In this document: in pieces, positions 8,791 through 16,477 of the stretch | Layout of the letters: each line of letters begins with the position of its first letter | Position numbering within the stretch: position 1 is the first letter of the stretch | Assembly: GCF_001513965.1 (NCBI RefSeq) | Contig: NZ_KQ948017.1 | Coordinates: forward strand, 405,639-469,638 | From: Streptomyces cellostaticus | Lineage (GTDB): Bacteria; Actinomycetota; Actinomycetes; Streptomycetales; Streptomycetaceae | Reading direction: 5' to 3' | Length of the DNA stretch: 64,000 nt | Notes under the pieces: generated by a model | What the model saw: only the letters and a program-made list of their open reading frames with translations | Databases searched by the model: none | Told to the model about the DNA's origin: nothing | Program-made: the position numbers and the translations under genes

Positions 8791-9542
8791 ACCGCAAGGG
8801 CATCGCGGAACTGGCGGGCAGTGCCGCACTCGGCGCCTGGGCGGCGTTCGGCGTGCTGGCGTTGTTCGTCTCCGGCAAGGACGGCTCCCCGAGGTTCCTG
8901 GACCACGACCTGCTGACCTGGTCCGTCGGCCACCGCCCGGAGATGGCGGTGGCCGTGGCCCGCGGGCTGACCGCCACCGGCACCGGAGTCGTCCCGTATG
9001 CGCTGGTCGTCCTCGCCGGACTGCTCGCGGGCCGCACCCGGCGCCGACGGCTGGTCGGAGCCCTGCTCGCCGCCGCCACCCTCGCCACCGGCCAGGCCGT
9101 ACGGTACGGCGTCATGGAGCTGGTCGCCCGGGCCCGGCCGCCGTACGCCGACTGGCAGACGCACGCCTCCGGCTGGTCGTTCCCGTCGGGGCACACCACC
9201 ACGGCGGCCCTGACGGCAGGCCTGGTGATCCTTGCGCTGTGCCTGCGCGCCCCGCACGGCCACGTCCCGCTGTGCCTGGCGGTGGCCTGCTGGGGGGCGG
9301 GGGTGGGCCTGACCCGGGTCTTCCTCGGCGTGCACTGGTTCACCGATGTGCTCGGCGGCTGGCTGTTCGCCGTCGGCTGGCTCGGCCTGTGGGTGTGCGC
9401 GGCGGCCTGGTGGCTGCCCCTGCGCCTGATACCCGGTACCGGCGAGCCGGACCCCCCGCCCACCACCGACACGGCCGGTGTGCCGTTGGAGAAGAATGCG
9501 CCCCAAGATCCTGATCGTCGAGGACGATCACGCCCTGCGTGA
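8787..9542 (+). CDS. second PAP2-superfamily phosphatase with altered first motif
   Basis: A 251-residue polytopic PAP2 protein translated from an ATGA overlap with the preceding one. Motif two is standard (FPSGHTTTA, about residue 130) and motif three is TRVFLGVHWFTD (about 170), with the nucleophile His and the Asp retained. Motif one reads MELVARARP: the lysine expected seven residues before the RP is methionine. That lysine helps bind phosphate in the family, so activity may be reduced or altered. The last 30 residues are hydrophilic and run 47 bases into the response-regulator gene. Probably involved in lipid-carrier phosphate metabolism with DedA. Confidence 0.88.
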   Translation: MNRKGIAELAGSAALGAWAAFGVLALFVSGKDGSPRFLDHDLLTWSVGHRPEMAVAVARGLTATGTGVVPYALVVLAGLLAGRTRRRRLVGALLAAATLATGQAVRYGVMELVARARPPYADWQTHASGWSFPSGHTTTAALTAGLVILALCLRAPHGHVPLCLAVACWGAGVGLTRVFLGVHWFTDVLGGWLFAVGWLGLWVCAAAWWLPLRLIPGTGEPDPPPTTDTAGVPLEKNAPQDPDRRGRSRPA

Positions 9543-10161
9543 TGTCCTGCGGCGCGGTCTGCACGACGAGGACTTCGACACGGTGTCCGCCGCCGACGGC
9601 GCCACCGCCCTCAGGCTCGCCACCCCCGACGTGGCCGCCGCCGTACTGGACGTCGGCCTGCCGGACGCGGACGGCCGGGACGTGTGCCAGGCGATGCGCG
9701 CCAACGGCTTCCTCGGGCCGGTCGTCTTCCTGACCGCCCGGCACGGGCTGACGGACCGGCTGTCGGGCTTCTCGGCCGGCGGCGACGACTATCTGCCCAA
9801 GCCGTTCCACCTGGCCGAGCTGGCCGCCCGGCTGCGGGCCGCCCTCAGACGGGCCGCTCCCCCGCCATCGGCCGGAGCCGTCGGCGGGCTCGTGCTGGAC
9901 GCCGTCCGCCACAGCGTCACCGTGGACGGCACCCGCATAGAGCTGACGCCGACCGAGTTCCGGCTGCTGGCGGCGCTCACGGCGGCCGGCGGCGACCTGG
10001 TGCGCCGCCGCGAGCTGGTCCGGGCGGGCTGGCCGGAGGGCGCTCAGGTCAGCGAGAACACGCTGGACCAGTACCTGACCCGGTTGCGGCGCAAGCTGCG
10101 CGCGGCGGGCAGCGAGCTGACCATCGGCACGGCGCGCGGGATCGGCCACCGGCTCGCATGA
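9496..10161 (+). CDS. OmpR-family response regulator
   Basis: A 221-residue two-component response regulator. The receiver domain (residues 1 to about 115) has the acidic pair in LIVEDD, the phospho-acceptor Asp in AVLDVGLPDADG (about 51) and the switch lysine in YLPKPF (about 100). The C-terminal winged-helix DNA-binding domain (about 130-221) ends in a typical TEFRLLAAL...TARGIGHRL wing region. Start chosen at the ATG behind GGAGAAG; it lies inside the 3' end of the PAP2 gene, so translation is coupled. Its stop overlaps the histidine kinase start. Probably senses an envelope signal and controls this operon or other envelope genes. Confidence 0.94.
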   Translation: MRPKILIVEDDHALRDVLRRGLHDEDFDTVSAADGATALRLATPDVAAAVLDVGLPDADGRDVCQAMRANGFLGPVVFLTARHGLTDRLSGFSAGGDDYLPKPFHLAELAARLRAALRRAAPPPSAGAVGGLVLDAVRHSVTVDGTRIELTPTEFRLLAALTAAGGDLVRRRELVRAGWPEGAQVSENTLDQYLTRLRRKLRAAGSELTIGTARGIGHRLA

Positions 10162-11552
10162 GGCTCCCCGCCGCCACGGTCTTCTCCTCCCCCACGGCCT
10201 TCGCCGCCCGGCTCGCACCGCGCACCCTGCGCGGCCGGCTCTCGCTGGTCGCGCTGACCACGGCCGCGCTGCTGATGGTGATCCTCACGGTGGTCTTCAA
10301 CACCGTGGTCCGCCACCGTCTCCAGCGGGAGGCGGACGACGAACTGCGTACCCGGGCGGCGGCCGTGGCCACCACCGTCGACACGCGCGGCGGACGGGTG
10401 CGGGTCCTGGAGACCGTCAACGACCGGCTCCTGGACACCAACGTGTGGATCTACGACGGCACCCGGCTGCTCGAACAGCCGACGTCCGCTCCCCGGGCGG
10501 ACACCCTCACCCGCGCCGCCGGCACCCTCGCCGCCGCGGGCAGGCGCGGCTGCGCCACCGTCGGCGGCCACGACCCCGTCCGCCTGTGCGCCGAGCCGGT
10601 GCCCGGGCGCGGGACGGCGGCCACGATCGTCACCGCCCTGGACCTGTCGCCGTACCGGAGTTCGGCCGAGACCATGCTGCTGGGTTCGTTCGCCCTGGAC
10701 GCGGTGATGCTCGCCTGCACCTACGCCCTGACGCGCCTGGCCGTCGGCCGGGCGCTGCGGCCGGTGCGCACGATGACGGACCAGGCGACCCAGTGGAGCG
10801 CCGTGGCCTCCGACGAGCGCTTCGGCGCCCGGGGGCGGCCCGCCGAACTGGCCGCGCTCGGCATCTCGCTGGACGCGCTGCTCGACCGGATCCGGGCGGT
10901 GCTGCGGCACGAGCGGCAGCTGACCGGCGAGCTGTCCCACGAACTGCGCACTCCGTTGAGCCGCATCGTCGCCGAACTGGACTGGTGGCGCTCGCGTCCC
11001 CGCACCGAGGCCGAGACCCGGGCGACCCACGAGGTCATCGCCGAGGCCGCCCGCTCGATGCGCACCATCTGCGACACGCTCCTGGACGAGGCCCGCGACG
11101 GCGTGCCCACGGCGCCCGGCACCACCGAGGTCCTGCCCGTCCTGCACCGTGTGGTGGCATCGCTGGACGCCCCCGGCCCGGTGCAGGTCTCGGTCACCGG
11201 CGACGGGACGCCCCTGCGGGCGGGCGTGCAGAGCGCGCTGCTGGAGCGGATCGTCAGCCCGCTGCTCGCCAACGCCCTGCGCCACGCCCGTACGCGGGTC
11301 GGACTCACCGCCCGCCGGACGCCCGACGGGCTGTGCGTGGAGGTCACGGACGACGGGCCGGGCGTACCCGAGTCGTTCACGCACCTGCTCTTCCAGCCCG
11401 GCAAGCGCGCCGATCCCGGGGACGGACACGGCGGAGCGGGCCTCGGGCTGCCGCTCGCGCGGCGCCTGGCCCGCTCCGCCGGAGGCGAGGTGTCGCACGA
11501 TGCCCGGTACGCCCCCGGGGCCCGGTTCGTGGTCACGCTGCCCGCCGGATGA
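10158..11552 (+). CDS. sensor histidine kinase
   Basis: A 464-residue HisKA-type sensor kinase paired with the preceding regulator by an ATGA overlap. One membrane helix is at about 28-50, an extracytoplasmic sensor loop at about 51-175, a second helix at about 176-198 and a HAMP linker to about 250. The H-box is GELSHELRTPLSR (about 260), the N-box LLANALRHA (about 372), and the G-box has DDGPGVP and GGAGLGLPLARR. The sensor loop contains two Cys (RRGC and RLC), which might form a disulfide outside the cell; this is inference. All catalytic motifs are intact. The gene ends six bases before the convergent membrane-protein gene. Confidence 0.94.
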   Translation: MRLPAATVFSSPTAFAARLAPRTLRGRLSLVALTTAALLMVILTVVFNTVVRHRLQREADDELRTRAAAVATTVDTRGGRVRVLETVNDRLLDTNVWIYDGTRLLEQPTSAPRADTLTRAAGTLAAAGRRGCATVGGHDPVRLCAEPVPGRGTAATIVTALDLSPYRSSAETMLLGSFALDAVMLACTYALTRLAVGRALRPVRTMTDQATQWSAVASDERFGARGRPAELAALGISLDALLDRIRAVLRHERQLTGELSHELRTPLSRIVAELDWWRSRPRTEAETRATHEVIAEAARSMRTICDTLLDEARDGVPTAPGTTEVLPVLHRVVASLDAPGPVQVSVTGDGTPLRAGVQSALLERIVSPLLANALRHARTRVGLTARRTPDGLCVEVTDDGPGVPESFTHLLFQPGKRADPGDGHGGAGLGLPLARRLARSAGGEVSHDARYAPGARFVVTLPAG

Positions 11553-11558
11553 CCGCCG

Positions 11559-12386
11559 TCAGACGGTCTGCCGTACGGCTCGCGCCTCGGTGGCGTCCTT
11601 GCGGGTGACCGACAGGAAGACGACCAGGCCGAGGATGACGGCGAGGAACAGCACGCTGGTCACCACGGTGCCCAGGCCCAGGCCGCCGTCGCCGGTGGGC
11701 TGGGAGAGGTAGTCGCCGACGGAGGCGCCGAGCGGGCGGGTGAGGACGTAGGCGATCCAGAAGCTCCACACCGCGTTCAGGCCGAGCGCGAACCGGGCGA
11801 CGGCGACCGCGGCGATGGCCGCCGCGAACAGCACGGCGGACACCCAGTAGCCGAGGTCCATCTTCTCCGCGACCAGATCGCCGGCCGAGGTGCCGAGGGC
11901 GAAGGTGAACAGGACGGCCAGCCAGTAGAACGCCTCGCGCCGGCCGGTGTCGATGTGGTGGATCGACAGGGTGCGCTCGGTGCGGTACCAGGCGGCGAAG
12001 ACGACGGCCAGGGCGATCCCGAAGACGGTGGTGGTGGTCTCCAGCGCCACGCCCATGTTGTCGGTGAGGTTGTCGCTGACCAGGGTGCCGACGACGCTGA
12101 TCAGGGCGACGGCGAGCCAGTACACGCCGGGGCGGTAGGCCCTGGTGCGGAACTGCACCACGAGCACGACCGCGAGCAGCGCGCTCATCAGCAGCGACAC
12201 ACCGGTCAGGCCGAGGCCGGCCTTCTCGTTCAGCAGGTCGGCGGCGGTCTCGCCGACCGTCGTGCACAGCACCTTGATCACCCAGAAGTAGACGGTGACT
12301 TCGGGCACCTTGTTCCAGCGCGGCCGAAGGCCGGGGGCGGTGGTGCCGGTGGCGGCCACCGTGGTCCGAGAGGTCTCTGATGTCAT
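11559..12386 (-). CDS. COG4705-type polytopic membrane protein with fourfold internal repeat
   Basis: A 275-residue integral membrane protein with eight or so helices. It has four copies of a G-T/E-x3-D/G-D element at about 60-residue spacing: TVGETAADLL, VGTLVSDNL, LGTSAGDLVAEK and LGASVGDYLS. Each is followed by two hydrophobic stretches, so the fold looks like four repeated helical hairpins with acidic residues facing one another. I know the family only as COG4705 membrane proteins of unproven function; the repeated in-membrane acids would fit a cation transporter, which is inference. It lies 56 bases after the proteasome gene on the same strand and is convergent with the histidine kinase. 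Confidence 0.8.
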   Translation of the reverse strand: MTSETSRTTVAATGTTAPGLRPRWNKVPEVTVYFWVIKVLCTTVGETAADLLNEKAGLGLTGVSLLMSALLAVVLVVQFRTRAYRPGVYWLAVALISVVGTLVSDNLTDNMGVALETTTTVFGIALAVVFAAWYRTERTLSIHHIDTGRREAFYWLAVLFTFALGTSAGDLVAEKMDLGYWVSAVLFAAAIAAVAVARFALGLNAVWSFWIAYVLTRPLGASVGDYLSQPTGDGGLGLGTVVTSVLFLAVILGLVVFLSVTRKDATEARAVRQTV

Positions 12387-12442
12387 GGGACCCGACGGTG
12401 CCAGCGGAGACCTGAACGCATCCTGAGTGCACGAGTGGGGGG

Positions 12443-13297
12443 TCAGGGCGTGGCGTGCGGGCCGTCCGGGCGGCCGCTGCGCTGCCGGACCGTCTCGCGG
12501 CTGAGTTCCTCCGTCTCCGTCTCGGCCAGCCGCTCGAAGCCGTTCTCGGTGATGACCGAGACGACGGGGAAGATACGGCGGTTCAGGTCGGGGCCGCCGG
12601 TCGCCGAGTCGTCGTCGGCGGCGTCGTACAGCGCCTGGAGCGCGGCCAGGGCGGCGTCCCGGCGGGTCAGGCCCGGCCGGTACAGCTTCTTCAGCGCGCC
12701 GCGGGCGTACGGGGAGCCGGAGCCCTCGACGTGGAAGTCCCGCTTCTCGTACAGGCCTCCGGCCGCGTCGAAGCCGAAGATGCGTCCGCGCCCGCCCTGG
12801 GCCGCGGTGGCGTCGTAGCCGGCGAGCAGCGGTACGACGGCCAGGCCCTGCATGGCCTGGGCGAGGTTCTGCCGGATCATGGCCGCGAGGCGGGTCGCCT
12901 TGGCGGCCAGGGTCATCGGTATGCCCTCGATCTTCTCGAAGTGCGTCAGCTCGACCTGGTAGAGCCGCACCATGTCGAGTGCGAGGCCGACGGTCCCGGC
13001 GAAGGCGACGGCCGTCAGGTCGTCGGCGGGGTGCACCTTCTCCAGGTCGCGCTGGGCGATGAGGTTGCCCATGGTGGCCCGGCGGTCGCCGGCGATCAGC
13101 ACGCCGTCGCGGAAGGTGAGGGCGAGCACCGTGGTGCCGTGCGGGAACCGGCCGGGCGCGGCGCGGACGCCGTCCGGGAACGGTGGTGCGGTGGGCAGGA
13201 GCGCGGGGCGGTGCGCGGTCAGGAACTCGGTGAAGGACGAGGTCCCCGGCGTGAAGAACTCCCCGGCCGGCCGCCCCGCGCTGACATGCTCCGTCAT
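12443..13297 (-). CDS. prcB: 20S proteasome beta subunit, solitary paralog
   Basis: A 284-residue N-terminal-nucleophile protease subunit. A 54-residue propeptide ends in FPHG, and the mature chain starts TTVLALTF. With that threonine as residue 1, Asp17 (AGDRRAT) and Lys33 (DLEK) fall exactly where catalysis requires them, so the subunit should be active once processed. MQGLAVVPLLAGYD and YDAADDDSATGGPDL are strongly conserved PrcB blocks. Proteasome beta genes in actinobacteria normally sit directly before prcA within the dop-pup-prcB-prcA-pafA cluster. Here no alpha subunit, Pup or ligase is near; neighbours are membrane proteins. It is therefore likely a second, divergent copy, possibly mixing into the housekeeping particle. 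Start at ATG behind GGGGGA. Confidence 0.92.
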   Translation of the reverse strand: MTEHVSAGRPAGEFFTPGTSSFTEFLTAHRPALLPTAPPFPDGVRAAPGRFPHGTTVLALTFRDGVLIAGDRRATMGNLIAQRDLEKVHPADDLTAVAFAGTVGLALDMVRLYQVELTHFEKIEGIPMTLAAKATRLAAMIRQNLAQAMQGLAVVPLLAGYDATAAQGGRGRIFGFDAAGGLYEKRDFHVEGSGSPYARGALKKLYRPGLTRRDAALAALQALYDAADDDSATGGPDLNRRIFPVVSVITENGFERLAETETEELSRETVRQRSGRPDGPHATP

Positions 13298-13396
13298 TCC
13301 GGTCCCCCTGTCCGTGTCGCCCGGCAACACCCGTCTCCTACCTGGAACGGACGTCCGGGAAACGCCGTCCTGGGCGTCCGGGGAACTCCGTCCGGC

Positions 13397-14401
13397 TCAC
13401 AGCGCCTTGCGCCGTACCAGCATCGCCAGCACCAGCAGGCCCGGCAGCAGCGGCAGCCACACGGTCAGCAGCCGGTAGCCGAGCACGGCGGAGGCCGCCG
13501 TCGCGGCGGGGGCGCCGGAGGCGGTCAGCGCGAGGGCGAGCGCGGCGTCCAGGGAGCCGAGGCCGCCCGGGGTGGGCAGCAGGGCGGCCGCGCTGCTGGC
13601 GGCGAGATAGAGCAGGGCCACCTGCTGCGGCGCCAGGGGCAGTTCGACGGCCTGGCCGACGGCGATGAGCACCAGGGCGTGCAGGGCGGCGAAGGCCAGC
13701 GAACCGCCCCACAGGGCGGCCGCGCGGGCCGGGCACGCGTGCACGGCGCGGATGTCGTTCGGCACACCCGCGAGCGCGCGGCGGCAGCGCGGGCGCAGCG
13801 GACCGGCCAGGAGCGCGGCGAGCACGAAGGCGGTGGCGAGGACGGCGGCGACCGCGGCCGGGGAGATGTGCGGGGCGCGCAGCAGGCCCGGGCAGAGCGG
13901 GGCGAGCACCACGATCAGCGCGAGGCGGACCACGGCGCCGGCGGTGGCCTTGACGGCGAGCGCGCCGGCCGAGCGGCCCGCCGGCAGCCCGCAGCGCATC
14001 AGGAAGCGCAGGTTCACCGCGCCTGCACCGAGCCCGGCGGGGAGCAGGTGGTTGGCGGCACAGGCGGCGAACTGCGCGGCGAGCAGCCGCGTTCCGGGCA
14101 GCCGCCGGGCGACCGCGCCCTGCTGGGCGAGCGCCGAGGCCGCCCAGGTGCCCGCGGCCGCGGCCGCGCCGACCAGCAGCCATCCCTGGTCGGCGACGGC
14201 CAGCCGCAGCGCCCCGGTCTCCACCACCGGCCAGTGCCGTCGGGCCAGGTAGGCCGCGCCCAGCAGGACGGCGAAGCAGATCAGGGTGGGCCAGTAGGCC
14301 GGTCGGCGGCCGACGCTCACCTCCGCAGCAGCGGCCATGAGCGGGCCGGCGGCGGGGGGCGGGGCGTCATGGGCCGCCTCCGGTGCGGCGTGCTGGGTCA
14401 T
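13397..14401 (-). CDS. lysylphosphatidylglycerol synthase TM-region / UPF0104-type membrane protein
   Basis: A 334-residue integral membrane protein with about eight hydrophobic helices. It has the features of the LPG_synthase_TM (MprF flippase-like) family: LRFLMRCGLPAGRSAGALAVKA in the middle and LPTPGGLGSLDAAL near the C-terminus, the conserved P-x-P-G-G-x-G motif. It has no aminoacyl-transferase domain, so it would flip or handle lipids, not aminoacylate them. Such proteins often partner polyprenol-linked glycosyltransferases, and a GT-C enzyme lies 34 bases upstream on the same strand. The N-terminal 30 residues are low-complexity (Ala/Pro). The 99-base gap to prcB does not exclude cotranscription. 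Confidence 0.85.
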   Translation of the reverse strand: MTQHAAPEAAHDAPPPAAGPLMAAAAEVSVGRRPAYWPTLICFAVLLGAAYLARRHWPVVETGALRLAVADQGWLLVGAAAAAGTWAASALAQQGAVARRLPGTRLLAAQFAACAANHLLPAGLGAGAVNLRFLMRCGLPAGRSAGALAVKATAGAVVRLALIVVLAPLCPGLLRAPHISPAAVAAVLATAFVLAALLAGPLRPRCRRALAGVPNDIRAVHACPARAAALWGGSLAFAALHALVLIAVGQAVELPLAPQQVALLYLAASSAAALLPTPGGLGSLDAALALALTASGAPAATAASAVLGYRLLTVWLPLLPGLLVLAMLVRRKAL

Positions 14402-14435
14402 CGACCGCCTCCCCCGCGTCTGTCGCGGCGCCAGG

Positions 14436-15929
14436 TCATGAACCGGCCTCCGGTACGGCGTAGTAGAGGCGCAGGTCGTCGAGCGGCACGGACGGCCAGT
14501 GGCGGGCGTACCCGGGCGGCCGGGAGCCCGGGGGCACCAGGGTGGCCACCGGGGTGTGGCGCGCGGTGCGGGCGATGGCCTGTTCCGTGCTGTTGGCGTT
14601 GTGCCCGCTCGTCGCCGCCGAGGAACAGCCGGCGTAGAACGCCACCGGGATGGCCTCATGCCCGGTGAGCAGACAGGGCGGGCGGACACCGAGCCGGTGC
14701 AGCGCTGCGCTGGTGCGGGACCAGGTGCGGTGGGCGGCGGTGGTGCGGTCCACGATGCCCACCAGGACGGCTGTCTGCACCGCGAGGTGCGCGGCGAGCC
14801 CGAGGGCCACGAGCGTCAGGGCCGCCGGCCGCCAGGCCCAGGCCCGCGCCGGCGCGGTCACCAGCTGCACCAGCGCGGCGGCGACGGGAATCGCCGCCAG
14901 GGCGTAGGCGGGCAGCAGGAAGCGGGGCGCCGCGTAGTCGATCATGAACAGGTAGGGGAAGGCGACCGTCGCCCCGCACGCGAGCGGGAGCAGGGTGGGC
15001 GCCGTACGCCGGGCGTGGACCGCCACCAGCAGGCCGAGCAGCGCGACCAGGGGCAGCACGAACCACCAGACGGTGACCACCGCAGGGGGCAGCGCGCCCG
15101 TGCACGGGCGGCACAGGGCCCGCCCGCCGAGGCTGCGCAGTTGGTCGACGACGGCGACGTGGAAGCCGAGGCCGCCCTGGATCGCCGAGCCGTCGGCGAG
15201 GCGCTGGGCGAGACCGCCGTAGCTGACGTACGCCTCGACCACCCATTCGAGCGCGCCGGCGGCGAGACCCGCGAGCAGGACGAGCAGGGGCCGCCAGTGG
15301 CGACGCGCCAGGCCGAGGGCGAGCAGCGGCAGGGCCGCCCAGACGGCGTCCATGGGCCGCATCCACGCCATCAGCGCACCGCTCGCGGCCAGACCCCACA
15401 GCGCGGCGCGGTCCGCGCGGTCGGCCCGGGCGCGCAGGAAGCAGGCGACCGCGGCCAGGGCGCCGACGGCCACCCAGTAGTTGGGCATCGCCTGGGGGCC
15501 GTAAAACAGGGTCACCCACAGGGAAGCGAACAGGGCGCCGGCGAGGGCGAGGACGCGGACCGGGAACAGTCCCCGCCACGCCCGCAGGGCCAGGAACAGG
15601 GCGAGGCCGGAGAGGACGGCGAGGTAGACGCGCAGCAGCGCAGTGGAGGACGACCAGGAGGCGACGGGTGCGACGAGCAGTGAGACACCCCTCGCGCGGG
15701 GTGCGCTGAAGAAGGCGGCGGGAGCGTGTCCGCTGACCTGGCTGACGTACACGGTCTCGTCCCAGCCGAGACCCATGCCGGGCCGTACGAGGAGGAGTTG
15801 GGCCAGGGTGAACGCCGCCGCGACGGCCGCGAGGGGCCGGGCGGAGCGCGCCCGGCCGGTGCGGGCGGGCACCCCGCGCGAGCGCTCGCGCGGGACCGCC
15901 TCGGCCGTGGCGCGCGGGTTGCCTGCCAT
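14436..15929 (-). CDS. GT-C fold membrane glycosyltransferase (GT39/ArnT-like)
   Basis: A 497-residue polytopic protein with ten or more helices. The motif LGWDETVYVSQ (about residue 60) places an acidic pair in the first large external loop, as in GT-C enzymes that use polyprenyl-phosphate sugars as donors. FYGPQAMPNYWVA, AWMRPMDAVWAA and DYAAPRFLLPAYAL are further typical loop/helix boundaries. It probably transfers a sugar to an envelope acceptor outside the membrane; donor and acceptor are unknown. Two adjacent ATGs exist; the second is better spaced from GAGGGG. First gene of a minus-strand set with the flippase-like protein, PrcB and COG4705 genes. A CTACA-TGTAG palindrome begins 15 bases upstream of its start. 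Confidence 0.85.
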   Translation of the reverse strand: MAGNPRATAEAVPRERSRGVPARTGRARSARPLAAVAAAFTLAQLLLVRPGMGLGWDETVYVSQVSGHAPAAFFSAPRARGVSLLVAPVASWSSSTALLRVYLAVLSGLALFLALRAWRGLFPVRVLALAGALFASLWVTLFYGPQAMPNYWVAVGALAAVACFLRARADRADRAALWGLAASGALMAWMRPMDAVWAALPLLALGLARRHWRPLLVLLAGLAAGALEWVVEAYVSYGGLAQRLADGSAIQGGLGFHVAVVDQLRSLGGRALCRPCTGALPPAVVTVWWFVLPLVALLGLLVAVHARRTAPTLLPLACGATVAFPYLFMIDYAAPRFLLPAYALAAIPVAAALVQLVTAPARAWAWRPAALTLVALGLAAHLAVQTAVLVGIVDRTTAAHRTWSRTSAALHRLGVRPPCLLTGHEAIPVAFYAGCSSAATSGHNANSTEQAIARTARHTPVATLVPPGSRPPGYARHWPSVPLDDLRLYYAVPEAGS

Positions 15930-15943
15930 CATCACCCCTCTGC

Positions 15944-16086
15944 CCCTACAGCTTGTAGGGCCCATATCACCCTACAGCCCGTAGGAGAGGGCGCGAGCCG
16001 GGGAAAACAGGGCCAAACTAACGCGTATCGCGGTCGTCCGCCGGGGCAGGTAGGCCATCCGGCCCACGCCCCTACGCGCTGTAAGG
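15944..16086. promoter_or_regulatory. three BlaI/MecI-type operator palindromes
   Basis: CCCTACA-GCT-TGTAGGG (15944-15960) is a perfect inverted repeat with seven-base arms. CCTACA-GCC-CGTAGG (15971-15985) has one mismatch, 26 bases further on. CCTACG-CGC-TGTAAG (16071-16085) is weaker and ends eight bases before the BlaI-family start. The half site TACA/TGTA is the usual one for BlaI/MecI/CopY repressors. The placement suggests the regulator represses itself through the third box and the glycosyltransferase operon through the first two. Confidence 0.75.
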
Positions 16087-16093
16087 TTGGGCC

Positions 16094-16477
16094 ATGGCTG
16101 GCACAGGGTCCCGCGGCAGGGTGGAGCGGCGCAGCGCCGGGGCGCTGGAGAGCGAGGTGCTGGCCACCCTCTGGGCCACCGACCGGCCGCTGACCCCGGC
16201 GGAGATCCAGGCCGAGATCGACGGCGGCCTCGCCTACAACACGGTGCACACCATCCTCAAGCGCCTGTTCGACAAGGGGCTGGTGCTGCGTGACGCCGAC
16301 GGGCGGCGCGGCGCGTACCGGCCGGCGAAGAACGCGGCGGAGCTGACCGCAGAGGCGATGCACGAAGCCCTCGACCGCGGCCCTGACCCGATCGCGGCGC
16401 TCCAGCAGTTCGTGACCGGCCTGAGCCCCGAGGAGGAGCGGGCGCTGCGCGAACTGCTCGCCGGAGGCGGCGCATGA
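16094..16477 (+). CDS. BlaI/MecI/CopY-family transcriptional repressor
   Basis: A 127-residue winged-helix repressor. The HTH spans about residues 15-80, with LESEVLATLWATDRPLTPAEI and the recognition helix around AYNTVHTILKRLFDKGLV, the family hallmark. The C-terminal helices (about 85-125) form the dimerisation part that is cleaved by the sensor peptidase in MecI/BlaI. The gene overlaps the M56 peptidase by ATGA, the standard regulator/sensor arrangement. No beta-lactamase or penicillin-binding protein gene is near, so the signal is not necessarily a beta-lactam. Three matching palindromes lie directly upstream. Confidence 0.94.
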   Translation: MAGTGSRGRVERRSAGALESEVLATLWATDRPLTPAEIQAEIDGGLAYNTVHTILKRLFDKGLVLRDADGRRGAYRPAKNAAELTAEAMHEALDRGPDPIAALQQFVTGLSPEEERALRELLAGGGA

